A stretch of DNA of 64,000 nt from Rhizobiales bacterium 63-22 (GTDB lineage: Bacteria; Pseudomonadota; Alphaproteobacteria; Rhizobiales; Rhizobiaceae): contig MKVZ01000019.1 in the NCBI GenBank assembly GCA_001898995.1, positions 168,084 through 232,083 on the forward strand, given 5' to 3'. Both the position numbers and the translations under genes were made by a program. This document shows, piece by piece, positions 1 through 8,613 of the stretch. The notes under the pieces are model-generated. The model saw nothing but the letters and a program-made list of their open reading frames with translations. It made no database searches and was not told the origin of the DNA. Position 1 is the first letter of the stretch. Each line of letters opens with the position of its first letter.

Positions 1-2118
1 GGCGTCGTATTCGCGCAGCGTCGTGGCCGCTCCCATGATGGCGGCGAGCGGCGTCTTGAGGTCGTGCGAGATGGAGGTGAGCAGCGCCGAGCGCAGCCGG
101 TCGGTCTCGGCGGCGAGCCGCGCCCGCTCCACATCCTCCACCAGTTGCACGCGCTCGATGGCGATGGCCGCCTGATCGGCCAGCGCCTCGAACAGGCGCT
201 GCTGCGCGGGCGTGAGGATCGGCCCCTGCCTGTCATTATCGAGGCCGATGACGCCGACGGCGGTGCGCGCGGTCCTGAGCGGGAGATAGAGGCGCTTCGC
301 GCCCGGCAGCGTGTCCGCGCCGCGCCCGGCGGCGAGGTTGTGCTCCCATGCCCAATGGGCGGCGGCGATGTCGGCGTCGGCCAGCGTGTCGTCGGGCGGA
401 TAGCCGGCGCGCACGGCGACGCCGTCCTTTTCCGGCAGCAGGATGACGACGCGCACCTTCAGCATGGAGGCGATCTGGAAGGCGGTCGCCCACAAGACGT
501 CGTCGAGCGAGCCGGTTCCGGCGAGTTTCCGGCTGAACAGGTAGAGGTCCTCGGTCGTGCGCGCCCGCTCGCGCGCGGCGGCGGCCTGCCGGTGCACGCG
601 GCTCGCCAGATTGCTCGCCACCACGCTGATGACGAGGAAGAAGGCGAGCGCCACCACGCTTTCGGGATCGGAGATGTCGAGCGTGTAGAGCGGCGGCAGG
701 AAGAAGAAATTATAGGCGAAGGCGCTCAGCACCGAGGCGAAGAGCGCAGGGCGCAGCCCCAGCGTGACGGCTGCGCCCAGCACGCCGGTGACGAAGACCA
801 GCGCGATGGAGCGCACGTCGAGGAATTGTTCGAGCAGCAGGCCCGCGCCGAGCGCGCCGGTGACGAAGGACGCGGCGGAAAGATAGGGCCGGGGGTTGAA
901 CGCTTCCGCCGGCGCGGCGGTCCTGACGGTGCGCGCGGCGGCGGCCTTGTCCGGCTCCGTGCCGATGGTGAGATGCACGTCGATGACGCCGGAAAGCCGC
1001 ACCAGCTCATGCCCGACGGAGCTTTGGCCGATGAAGCCCCGAAGGCGCTCGCGCCAGCGCGGCTGCACCGATTTGCCGGCGACGATCTGGGTGTAATTAT
1101 GGGTAAAGGCGTAGCGCACGATATCCTCCGCCACCGACTGGCCGGGGATGATGATCGTCTCGCCGCCGAGCTGTTCGGCGAGCCGCATGGCGGCCGAAAG
1201 CTGGTCCTTCTTGTCTTCCGGCAGGTTGGCGGTCCCGGACGTCTCGATATGGATCGCCGCCCATGGCGCGCGCAGCCGGTCGGCGATCCGGCGGGCGTAG
1301 CGCACCAGCGACAGGCTGCGCGGGCGCTCGTCCACCGCCACCAGAACCCGGTCGCCCGCCGCCCACGGGCCTTCTATGGCGTTGGCGCGCATGTGGTTGA
1401 GAAGCTGCTCGTCCACGCGCTGCGCGGTGCGGCGCAGGGCCAGTTCGCGCAGGGCCGTCAGGTTGCCGGGCGAGAAATAATTGCGCATGGCGCGCTTGGC
1501 CGTCCGCGGCAGGTAGACCTTGCCCTCGTCCAGCCGCTTGATGAGATCGCCGGGGGTGAGGTCGATCAGCTCTATGTCGTCGGCGCGGTCGATGACGCTG
1601 TCGGGCACGGTCTCGCGCACGCGGATACGCGTGATCTGCGCCACCACGTCGTTGAGGCTTTCGACATGCTGGATGTTGAGCGTCGTATAGACGTCGACGC
1701 CGCGGGCGAGCAGTTCCTCCACGTCCTGATAGCGCTTGGGATGGCGGCTGCCGGCCACGTTGGTGTGGGCCAGCTCGTCCACCAGAACGAGCTGCGGACG
1801 GCGCGCCAGCACGGCGTCGATATCCATCTCCTCCAGTTCGTGGCCGCGATAGGCGACGCGCTTGCGCGGCACGATCTCCAGCCCCTCGACCAGCGCCTGC
1901 GTCTCCTTGCGCCCATGCGTCTCGACCACGCCGATGACCACGTCGACGCCGTCGGCCTTGCGCGCCCGGCCGGAGAGAAGCATCTCATAGGTCTTGCCGA
2001 CGCCGGGGGCCGCGCCGAGAAAAATCTTCAGGCGGCCGCGCGTCTCGCGCTCCGCCTGTTCGAGCAGCGCGTCGGGAGACGGGCGCATGTCGCCCTGTCG
2101 AATATCGTCCGAGATCAA
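1..2118 (-). CDS. kdpD: Sensor histidine kinase KdpD (partial, C-terminus beyond left edge)
   Basis: Inner-membrane sensor kinase of the Kdp potassium system, which phosphorylates KdpE. Only about 706 N-terminal codons of a roughly 900-residue family lie in the window. A TTG start at 2118 is chosen because AGGAG sits 7 nt upstream. The protein begins with the cytoplasmic KdpD domain (Walker A GAAPGVGKTYEML around residue 40), followed by a universal-stress-like domain, a four-helix membrane segment and a GAF-like region. The frame stays open to base 1 and reaches the H-box SISHDLKTPLA, whose phospho-accepting His is about residue 685 (codon 64-66). The ATP-binding domain and presumably kdpE lie outside. 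It follows kdpC after a 61-bp gap. Confidence 0.93.
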   Translation of the reverse strand, partial: MISDDIRQGDMRPSPDALLEQAERETRGRLKIFLGAAPGVGKTYEMLLSGRARKADGVDVVIGVVETHGRKETQALVEGLEIVPRKRVAYRGHELEEMDIDAVLARRPQLVLVDELAHTNVAGSRHPKRYQDVEELLARGVDVYTTLNIQHVESLNDVVAQITRIRVRETVPDSVIDRADDIELIDLTPGDLIKRLDEGKVYLPRTAKRAMRNYFSPGNLTALRELALRRTAQRVDEQLLNHMRANAIEGPWAAGDRVLVAVDERPRSLSLVRYARRIADRLRAPWAAIHIETSGTANLPEDKKDQLSAAMRLAEQLGGETIIIPGQSVAEDIVRYAFTHNYTQIVAGKSVQPRWRERLRGFIGQSSVGHELVRLSGVIDVHLTIGTEPDKAAAARTVRTAAPAEAFNPRPYLSAASFVTGALGAGLLLEQFLDVRSIALVFVTGVLGAAVTLGLRPALFASVLSAFAYNFFFLPPLYTLDISDPESVVALAFFLVISVVASNLASRVHRQAAAARERARTTEDLYLFSRKLAGTGSLDDVLWATAFQIASMLKVRVVILLPEKDGVAVRAGYPPDDTLADADIAAAHWAWEHNLAAGRGADTLPGAKRLYLPLRTARTAVGVIGLDNDRQGPILTPAQQRLFEALADQAAIAIERVQLVEDVERARLAAETDRLRSALLTSISHDLKTPLAAIMGAATTLREYDA

Positions 2119-2179
2119 CCGGCGGCTCCTGTGGAAGAGGACGGCGGCGGAACGGGTCCGCCGCCGTTTCGGCAGTCTA

Positions 2180-2752
2180 TTACTTGGCTCCGTTCGCGTC
2201 CAAGGCAAGGTTCAGCTTCAGCACGTTGACCGTGGGGTCGCCGAGGAAGCCGAGTTCGCGGCCCTCCGTCTGCTTGCCGACCAGATCGCGCAGCGCGTCC
2301 TCGCTGATGCCGCGCGCCTTGGCGACGCGCGGAACCTGATAGAGCGCGGCGTCCGGCGAGATGTCCGGGTCCAGCCCGCTCGCCGAGGTGGTGACGAGGT
2401 CGATGGGCACCGGCTGGCCCGGATTCTCCTTCCTGAGCGCCGCCGCGTCGGCCGCGATGCGCTTGATCAGCGCCGGATTGGTGGGACCGAGATTGGAGCC
2501 GCCGGAATTGGCCGCGTCGTAACCGTCCTTGCCGGCGGCGGAGGGACGGCCGTGGAAATAGCGGTCGCTCGCGAATTTCTGCCCGATCAATTCCGCGCCG
2601 ACGATTTTGCCGTCCTTCACGATCAGGCCGCCATTGGCCTGCCTGGGAAAGATCGCCTGCGCCACGCCCGTCATGGCGAGCGGATAGAGAAGGCCGGTGA
2701 GGATGGTGAGCGCCACGATCATGGTGAGCGCGGGGCGGATCTGTTTCAGCAT
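2180..2752 (-). CDS. kdpC: K+-transporting ATPase subunit C
   Basis: 190-residue KdpC, the single-span subunit that stabilises the KdpFABC complex and acts with KdpB in ATP binding. One N-terminal membrane helix (about residues 8-30, ALTMIVALTILTGLLYPLAM) is followed by a periplasmic domain with the family motifs FASDRYFHGRPSA and SNLGPTNPAL and the segment TTSASGLDPDISPDAA. Length is normal for the family. It lies 30 bp after kdpB and before kdpD in the usual order, so it is probably co-transcribed. Confidence 0.97.
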   Translation of the reverse strand: MLKQIRPALTMIVALTILTGLLYPLAMTGVAQAIFPRQANGGLIVKDGKIVGAELIGQKFASDRYFHGRPSAAGKDGYDAANSGGSNLGPTNPALIKRIAADAAALRKENPGQPVPIDLVTTSASGLDPDISPDAALYQVPRVAKARGISEDALRDLVGKQTEGRELGFLGDPTVNVLKLNLALDANGAK

Positions 2753-2782
2753 GGTTTCGATCCTTTGCGGTTGCGGTTGCGG

Positions 2783-4822
2783 TCAGGCGAGGCCGACGGC
2801 GACGATGATCATGTCGATGGCCTTGATGCCGATGAAGGGCGCGACGACGCCGCCGACGCCGTAGATCAGCAGGTTGCGGGCCAGCAGCGCCCCCGCGCCG
2901 ACCGCCCGGTAGCGCACGCCGCGCAGCGACAGCGGGATCAGCGCCACGATGATGAGCGCGTTGAAGATGATCGCCGACAGGATGGCGCTCTGCGGCGTGG
3001 CGAGGCGCATGATGTTGAGCGCGCCGAGCTGCGGATAGAAGGCGAGGAACATGGCCGGGATGATGGCGAAATATTTGGCGATGTCGTTGGCGATGGAGAA
3101 GGTGGTGAGCGCGCCGCGCGTCATCAGCAGCTGCTTGCCGATCTCCACGATCTCGATCAGCTTGGTCGGGTCGCTGTCGAGATCGACCATGTTGCCCGCC
3201 TCGCGCGCGGCCACGGTGCCGGTGTTCATGGCCACGCCCACATCGGCCTGCGCCAGCGCCGGCGCGTCGTTAGTGCCGTCGCCGCACATGGCGACCAGCT
3301 TGCCCTTGGCCTGCTCCTCGCGGATCAGCGTCAGCTTGTTTTCCGGCGTCGCCTGCGCGAGGAAATCGTCCACGCCGGCCTCCGCCGCGATGGCCGCCGC
3401 CGTCATCGGATTGTCGCCGGTGATCATCACCGTGCGGATGCCCATGCGGCGCAGCTCCGAAAAGCGCTCGCGGATGCCGCCCTTGACGATGTCCTTCAGG
3501 TGGACGACGCCGAGGAGCCTGCCGTCGCGCGCCACGGCCAGCGGCGTGCCCCCTCCCTTGGCGATACCGTCGGCGATGGATTGCAATTCGTCCACCGTCT
3601 TGCCCGTTCCGCCGGCATGGGCCAGCACCGCGTCCACCGCGCCCTTGCGGATGGACGAGCCGTCGATATCCACGCCGCTCATGCGGCTTTGCGCGGTGAA
3701 GGGCACGAAGGCGGCGTGCAGGCTCTGCATGTCGCGCCCGCGCAGGTCGTATTTTTCCTTGGCCAGCACGACGATGGAGCGGCCTTCCGGGGTCTCGTCG
3801 GCCAGCGAGGCGAGCTGCGCCGCGTCGGCCAGTTCCTGCTCGCTGACGCCCGTGACCGGCAGGAAGGCTGTGGCCTGCCGGTTGCCGAGCGTGATGGTGC
3901 CGGTCTTGTCGAGAAGCAGCGTGTCGACGTCGCCCGCCGCCTCCACCGCGCGGCCCGACATGGCCAGCACGTTGAAGCGCACGAGGCGGTCCATGCCGGC
4001 GATGCCGATGGCCGACAGCAGCGCGCCGATGGTGGTGGGGATCAGCGTCACGAACAGCGCCACCAGCACCGTCACCGAAATATAGCCGCCGCCATAGGCC
4101 GCGAAGCTGGGGATCGTCACCGTGGCCAGCACGAAGATCAGCGTCATGCCGGCGAGAAGGATGTTGAGCGCGATCTCGTTCGGCGTCTTCTGGCGCTCCG
4201 CGCCCTCCACCAGCGCGATCATCTTGTCGATGAAGGTGGAGCCCTGCGCGGCGGTGACGCGCACCTTGATCCAGTCGGAAAGCACCTGCGTGCCGCCGGT
4301 GACGGCGGAGCGGTCGCCGCCGGATTCGCGGATGACGGGCGCGGATTCGCCGGTGATGGCCGCCTCGTTGACCGAGGCCACGCCTTCGATCACCTCGCCG
4401 TCGGAGGGGATGAGGTCGCCGGCCTCGACCAGCACCACGTCGCCCACCTTCAGGCTCGCGCCGGAGACGGTCCGGTAGTCGCTTCCCTCGCCGGAAAGCA
4501 GCTTCGCCTGCGTCTCCGTGCGGGTGCGGCGCAGCGATTCCGCCTGCGCCTTGCCGCGCCCTTCGGCCACGGCTTCTGCGAAATTGGCGAACAGCACCGT
4601 GAACCACAGCCACAGCACGATCTGGAAGGTGAAGCCGAGATGGCCGCCGCCCGTCACCGCGTCGCGCACCAGAAGCACGGTGGTGAGCAGCGAGACGACG
4701 GCGACGACGAACATAACCGGATTGCGCACGAGCGCCTTCGGGTTCAACTTGCGGAAGGCGTCGCCGACCGCGGGCATGAGGATATGGGCGTCGAGGACGC
4801 TGGTGGTTCTGGACTGGCTCAT
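2783..4822 (-). CDS. kdpB: K+-transporting P-type ATPase subunit B
   Basis: Catalytic P-type ATPase subunit that powers high-affinity K+ uptake. All hallmarks are visible: TGES in the actuator domain (ITGESAPVIRESGG), the phosphorylated Asp in LLLDKTGTITLGNR, TGDN, and the hinge GDGTNDAPALAQADVG. About seven membrane helices are present. The start is placed at 4822 (GGGAGA about 6-8 nt upstream); an in-frame ATG at 4840 would add six residues but has a poor ribosome site. The gene lies between a 32-codon membrane ORF and kdpC in the kdp operon. Confidence 0.97.
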   Translation of the reverse strand: MSQSRTTSVLDAHILMPAVGDAFRKLNPKALVRNPVMFVVAVVSLLTTVLLVRDAVTGGGHLGFTFQIVLWLWFTVLFANFAEAVAEGRGKAQAESLRRTRTETQAKLLSGEGSDYRTVSGASLKVGDVVLVEAGDLIPSDGEVIEGVASVNEAAITGESAPVIRESGGDRSAVTGGTQVLSDWIKVRVTAAQGSTFIDKMIALVEGAERQKTPNEIALNILLAGMTLIFVLATVTIPSFAAYGGGYISVTVLVALFVTLIPTTIGALLSAIGIAGMDRLVRFNVLAMSGRAVEAAGDVDTLLLDKTGTITLGNRQATAFLPVTGVSEQELADAAQLASLADETPEGRSIVVLAKEKYDLRGRDMQSLHAAFVPFTAQSRMSGVDIDGSSIRKGAVDAVLAHAGGTGKTVDELQSIADGIAKGGGTPLAVARDGRLLGVVHLKDIVKGGIRERFSELRRMGIRTVMITGDNPMTAAAIAAEAGVDDFLAQATPENKLTLIREEQAKGKLVAMCGDGTNDAPALAQADVGVAMNTGTVAAREAGNMVDLDSDPTKLIEIVEIGKQLLMTRGALTTFSIANDIAKYFAIIPAMFLAFYPQLGALNIMRLATPQSAILSAIIFNALIIVALIPLSLRGVRYRAVGAGALLARNLLIYGVGGVVAPFIGIKAIDMIIVAVGLA

Positions 4823-4851
4823 TTCGTTTCTCCCGGTCATTTTTACCGGCT

Positions 4852-4950
4852 CTAATGCGGCGCGAGGACGGTTTCGAGGAACTGCGCCGCCAGCACGATT
4901 GCGATCAGCGCGCCTGCGAAACCGAGGATAAGGGTGGACGGGTTCGGCAT
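4852..4950 (-). CDS. 32-aa single-span membrane microprotein between kdpA and kdpB
   Basis: A 32-codon frame whose ATG overlaps the kdpA stop (TGATG at 4948-4952) and which ends 29 bp before the chosen kdpB start. Nearly the whole peptide is one hydrophobic helix (TLILGFAGALIAIVLAAQF) with short polar ends, resembling KdpF in size and topology. Overlap with kdpA suggests translational coupling. KdpF itself is encoded separately upstream of kdpA, so this would be an additional small subunit. Expression is unproven and I do not recognise the sequence. Confidence 0.5.
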   Translation of the reverse strand: MPNPSTLILGFAGALIAIVLAAQFLETVLAPH

Positions 4951-6653
4951 CAGAAGGTCTGCCCGTGGATCATGGCGAGGTGCTCCGTCACCGGCCCCAG
5001 CGCCAGCGCCGGGAAGAAGATCAGGCCGCCGACGATGAGGACGACGCCGACCAGAAGCCCGATGAACAGCGGCCCGGTGGTGGGGAAGGTGCCCGCCGAT
5101 TGCGGCGCGGCCTTCTTCATCGCCAGCGAGCCGGCGATGGCCATGGCGGGGACGATGACGAGGAAGCGGCCCATCAGCATGGCGAGGCCGATGGTGATGT
5201 TGTACCAAGGCGTATTGCCGGAAAGCCCGCCGAAGGCCGAGCCGTTATTGGCCGTGCCGGAGGTGTAGGCGTAGAGGATTTCCGAGAAGCCGTGCGGCCC
5301 GTTGTTGGCGACGCTGGCCAGCCCCGCCGGAATGACGGTGGCGATGGCCGTGAAGCCGAGGATCGACAGCGGCAGGCAGAGCACGGCCAGCATCGCCATT
5401 TTCACCTCCTTGGCCTCGATCTTCTTGCCGAGATATTCCGGCGTGCGGCCGACCATCAGCCCGGCCACGAAGATCGCCACGATGACGAAGAGGATGACGC
5501 CGTAGAAGCCCGCCCCTACGCCGCCGATGATGACCTCGCCGAGCTGCATGTTGATCATCGGGATGAGGCCGCCCAGCGCCGTCAGGCTGTCGTGCATGGC
5601 GATCACCGCGCCGCAGGAGGCCGCGGTGGTGACGACCGCGAACAGCGCCGAGACGGCGATGCCGAAGCGGGTCTCCTTGCCTTCCATGTTGCCGCCGTCG
5701 ATCCCGAGCGCATGGATGAGCGGATTGCCCGCCGCCTCCGCCCAGTAGCAGACGGCGACGCCGGCGATGAACAGGACGCCCATGGCGGCGAAGATCGCCC
5801 AGCCCTGCCGCTGGTCGCCGACCATGCGGCCGAAGACATTGGTGAGGCCCGCGCCGAGCGCGAAGATCGCCGCCATCTGCAGCAGGTTGGAGATGGCGTC
5901 CGGGTTCTCGAACGGATGGGCGGAATTGGCGTTGAAAAAGCCGCCGCCATTGGTGCCGAGCATCTTGATGGCGAGCTGCGAGGCGACGGGGCCGAGCGCG
6001 ATGATCTGCTTCGCGCCTTCGAGCGTGGTGGCCTCGGCATAGGCCCCGAGCGTCTGCGGCACGCCGAGCGCCACGAAAACCACCGTCATCACGATACAGA
6101 CCGGCAGCAGGATATAGAGCGTGCAGCGGGTGAGATCGACCCAGAAATTGCCGAGCGTCTTCATCGACTTGCGTGCGAAACCGCGAATGAGGGCGACGGC
6201 GATGGCGACGCCCGTGGCGGCGGAGACGAAATTCTGCACCGTCAGCCCCGCCATCTGGGTGAAATAGGACATCGTGCTTTCGCCGCCGTAGTTCTGCCAG
6301 TTGGTGTTGGTGACGAAGCTCGTCGCGGTGTTGAAGGAAAGATCGGCCGGGACGGCGGCCATGCCCATCGGGTTGAAGGGCAGGACGCCTTGCAGGCGCT
6401 CAATGAAATAGAGCAGCAGGAAGCCGGCCAGATTGAACAGGAGCATCGCGGCCGTATAGGTCGTCCAGTGCTGCTCCTCGCGTTCGCCGGTTCCGGCCAA
6501 GGCGTAGAGCCCGCGCTCGACCGGCGCGAGAACCGGCGACAGAAAGCTGCGCTCGCCGCTGAAGACGCGCGTCATGTAGAAGCCGAGCGGCTTGGTGATG
6601 AGAACGATGATCCCGCAGAAGACGAGGATCTGTATCCATCCGTTGATCGTCAT
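4950..6653 (-). CDS. kdpA: K+-transporting ATPase subunit A (channel subunit)
   Basis: 567-residue KdpA, the potassium-selective subunit related to K+ channels and Trk/Ktr transporters; about ten membrane helices. Selectivity-filter-like segments are visible, such as VTNTNWQNYGGES near residue 115 and MLGTNGGGFFNANSAHPFENP near residue 235. Normal family length. It follows kdpF by 28 bp and overlaps a downstream microprotein start. It imports K+ into the cytoplasm together with KdpB. Confidence 0.97.
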   Translation of the reverse strand: MTINGWIQILVFCGIIVLITKPLGFYMTRVFSGERSFLSPVLAPVERGLYALAGTGEREEQHWTTYTAAMLLFNLAGFLLLYFIERLQGVLPFNPMGMAAVPADLSFNTATSFVTNTNWQNYGGESTMSYFTQMAGLTVQNFVSAATGVAIAVALIRGFARKSMKTLGNFWVDLTRCTLYILLPVCIVMTVVFVALGVPQTLGAYAEATTLEGAKQIIALGPVASQLAIKMLGTNGGGFFNANSAHPFENPDAISNLLQMAAIFALGAGLTNVFGRMVGDQRQGWAIFAAMGVLFIAGVAVCYWAEAAGNPLIHALGIDGGNMEGKETRFGIAVSALFAVVTTAASCGAVIAMHDSLTALGGLIPMINMQLGEVIIGGVGAGFYGVILFVIVAIFVAGLMVGRTPEYLGKKIEAKEVKMAMLAVLCLPLSILGFTAIATVIPAGLASVANNGPHGFSEILYAYTSGTANNGSAFGGLSGNTPWYNITIGLAMLMGRFLVIVPAMAIAGSLAMKKAAPQSAGTFPTTGPLFIGLLVGVVLIVGGLIFFPALALGPVTEHLAMIHGQTF

Positions 6654-6681
6654 GGTTTTTCAAGCCTTTGCGGCTGTTTGC

Positions 6682-6771
6682 TCAGAACCGTTCGGGACGA
6701 ATGAGCGCATATAGGAGATAGACGGTGATGAAGGCGGAGACCAAGCCGCCGGCGATGAGATCGAACAGCAT
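6682..6771 (-). CDS. kdpF: K+-transporting ATPase small subunit KdpF
   Basis: A 29-residue single-span peptide that begins MLFDLIAGGLVSAF and ends ALIRPERF, the typical KdpF C-terminus. It sits directly before kdpA, as in other kdpFABC operons. KdpF stabilises the KdpABC complex in the inner membrane. The stop is TGA (6682-6684) and the start ATG (6769-6771). Confidence 0.9.
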   Translation of the reverse strand: MLFDLIAGGLVSAFITVYLLYALIRPERF

Positions 6772-6782
6772 GGCGCGTCCCC

Positions 6783-6863
6783 TCAAAGCCTCTCGCAGGC
6801 GCTGATGTAGCCGAAGATCAGCGCGAAGAATCCGACGCCGACGGCCAGCATGGCGATATCCAT
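6783..6863 (-). CDS. 26-aa membrane microprotein heading the kdp operon
   Basis: A 26-codon frame (MDIAMLAVGVGFFALIFGYI, then SACERL) ending 11 bp before kdpF. It is one hydrophobic helix with an acidic first residue after Met and a short Cys-Glu-Arg-Leu tail. From memory, comparable unnamed peptides ending in a C-[ED]-R/K-L-like tail are common just upstream of kdpF in proteobacteria, which supports it being real. Function is unknown; an assembly or regulatory role in the Kdp complex is only inference. The kdp promoter should lie in 6864-6987. Confidence 0.6.
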   Translation of the reverse strand: MDIAMLAVGVGFFALIFGYISACERL

Positions 6864-6987
6864 GGTCTTGTCCCCTTGCGGGGCTCCCTGTTTCGATCAG
6901 GAGCCGATTATGCCGCCGGCGCGCATAGGGTTTCGAGACGGGGAAGCGGGGAGAAGTATAAAAATGTCATATATGAAAGGGCCGGCA

Positions 6988-8433
6988 TCAGGCCTTTTTC
7001 GGTTTCGTGCCGCGCGCGACATGGTCGCCGGCGGCGGATTCGAGCCTTGCGCTGTCCCATATAGCGGCGAGCGCCACCAGCGCCACGATGAGAAAGGCGA
7101 TGCGGAAAGGCATGGCCGGACCGCCGGTGACGGCGAGGCTTTCGCCGATGCGCCAGGCGACGGCGCCGAGAGCTACGCCGAGCCCCATGGCAAGCTGGAA
7201 GGCGGTGGAAAACAGCGTGTTGGCGCTGGTCATCGCCTTTCGCGGAATATCGGCGAAGGCGATGGTGTTTTGCGCGGTGAACTGCATGGAGCGCGACATG
7301 CCGCCGATAAAGAGAACGAGGCAGACCAGCCATAGCGGGAGGGACGGCGAGAAGGCGGCGCAGGCGGCGATCGCCGCCGCATTGATGATGCCGTTGACGA
7401 CGAGTATCCGCCGGAAGCCGAACCGGCGCAGCGCGCCGGTGGTCATGGGCTTCATCACCAGATTGCCGGCGAAGACCGCCATCAGCATCATGCCCGACTG
7501 CAAGGCGTCGTAGCCGAAGCCGATCTGCAACATCAGCGGCAGCAGGAAAGGCACGGCGCTGACGCCCATGCGGAACAGCGAGCCGCCCCAGATCGTCACC
7601 GCGAAGGTCTGCGTCCTGAGCGTGGCGAGGTCGATCATCGGCGTCGGCGTGCGCCGCAGATGGTACACGGCGGCGATGAGCAGCCCGCCGCCGGCCACCA
7701 CCGCGACCGCCGCCTTCAGCCAGTCGATATCGGGACGCCCCAGAAACTCGGTGGCGGACAGGAGCAGGAACAGCGCGCCGCCGGTGAGCAGGAAACCCGG
7801 CCAGTCGAAGCTGCGCCCGCCATGTCCGTCGCCCGCCGGCACCAGCCGCAGGGCAAAGGCGAGGGCGACCAGCCCCAGCGGGATATTGAGATAGAATATC
7901 CAGCGCCAGACGGCATGATCGACGATGAGACCGCCGAGCGGCGGTCCCAGCACGGGCGCCACCAGCGCCGGCCATGTCAGCGTGGCGATGGCGGTTATCA
8001 GCCGCTCCTTGGGCGTGGTGCGCAGGACGACGAGGCGTCCTACAGGCACCATCATCGCGCCGCCCATGCCTTGCAGGATGCGCGCGGCGATGAATTGCGG
8101 CAGGTTCTGCGACAGTCCGCACAGAAGCGAGGAAAGCGTGAACAGCGCGATGGCAAAGGCGAAGACGCGCCGCGCGCCGAAACGCTCGGCGATCCAGCCG
8201 CTCACCGGAATGAAGATGCCGAGCGTCAGCATATAGGCTGACACGCCGGTGTTGAGATCGACCGGCTGGACGCCGAAGCTCGCCGCCATATGCGGCACGG
8301 CGGGCGTTATCACCGTCGCATCGAGATTTTCCATGAAGAAGGTGCCGGCCACCAGCAGCGCCAGCGCCGCGCCGCCGCCGGAGACCGTCTCACGGTCGGT
8401 TGTCACAGGCGTCACAGGCTGCGATCCGTGCAT
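6988..8433 (-). CDS. MFS transporter, DHA2 (EmrB/QacA) family
   Basis: 481-residue major facilitator with about 14 predicted membrane helices. The DHA2 motif MENLDATVITPAVPHM lies in the first helix, GWIAERFGARRVF is the loop 2-3 motif, and GPPLGGLIVDHAVWRWIFYLNIP is split across the motif-C region. Proton-driven drug or metabolite efflux is the family role; the substrate cannot be read from sequence. It stands alone: no membrane-fusion partner or regulator is adjacent. Its 3' end lies 124 bp upstream of the kdp operon on the same strand. Confidence 0.9.
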   Translation of the reverse strand: MHGSQPVTPVTTDRETVSGGGAALALLVAGTFFMENLDATVITPAVPHMAASFGVQPVDLNTGVSAYMLTLGIFIPVSGWIAERFGARRVFAFAIALFTLSSLLCGLSQNLPQFIAARILQGMGGAMMVPVGRLVVLRTTPKERLITAIATLTWPALVAPVLGPPLGGLIVDHAVWRWIFYLNIPLGLVALAFALRLVPAGDGHGGRSFDWPGFLLTGGALFLLLSATEFLGRPDIDWLKAAVAVVAGGGLLIAAVYHLRRTPTPMIDLATLRTQTFAVTIWGGSLFRMGVSAVPFLLPLMLQIGFGYDALQSGMMLMAVFAGNLVMKPMTTGALRRFGFRRILVVNGIINAAAIAACAAFSPSLPLWLVCLVLFIGGMSRSMQFTAQNTIAFADIPRKAMTSANTLFSTAFQLAMGLGVALGAVAWRIGESLAVTGGPAMPFRIAFLIVALVALAAIWDSARLESAAGDHVARGTKPKKA

Positions 8434-8613
8434 GCGCCGCTCCGGGCCGGGGAACCGGTGGCGGCCGCCGTTCTGCCGGAAAGATCTGTCTGCATGCTAT
8501 TGTTCCTGATCGGTATTTTGCGAAATCGCTGTTCTTGACCCATGTCAATTTCGATAATCCAGATAAGCACGGTTGTCCGCAATTCACAATTTCGGATCGC
8601 TGTGTCGGTGTGC

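Noticed and set aside
64..4855. Very long plus-strand frames (721 and 953 codons) opposite the kdp genes
   Set aside because: They are antisense shadows of kdpD, kdpC and kdpB, rich in Arg/Ala/Gly/His and without any family motif; the minus-strand kdp proteins are unmistakable.
6978..6998. Possible terminator GGCC-N7-GGCC-TTTTT on the plus strand at the end of the DHA2 gene
   Set aside because: Only a 4-bp stem and on the wrong strand for the gene that ends there.
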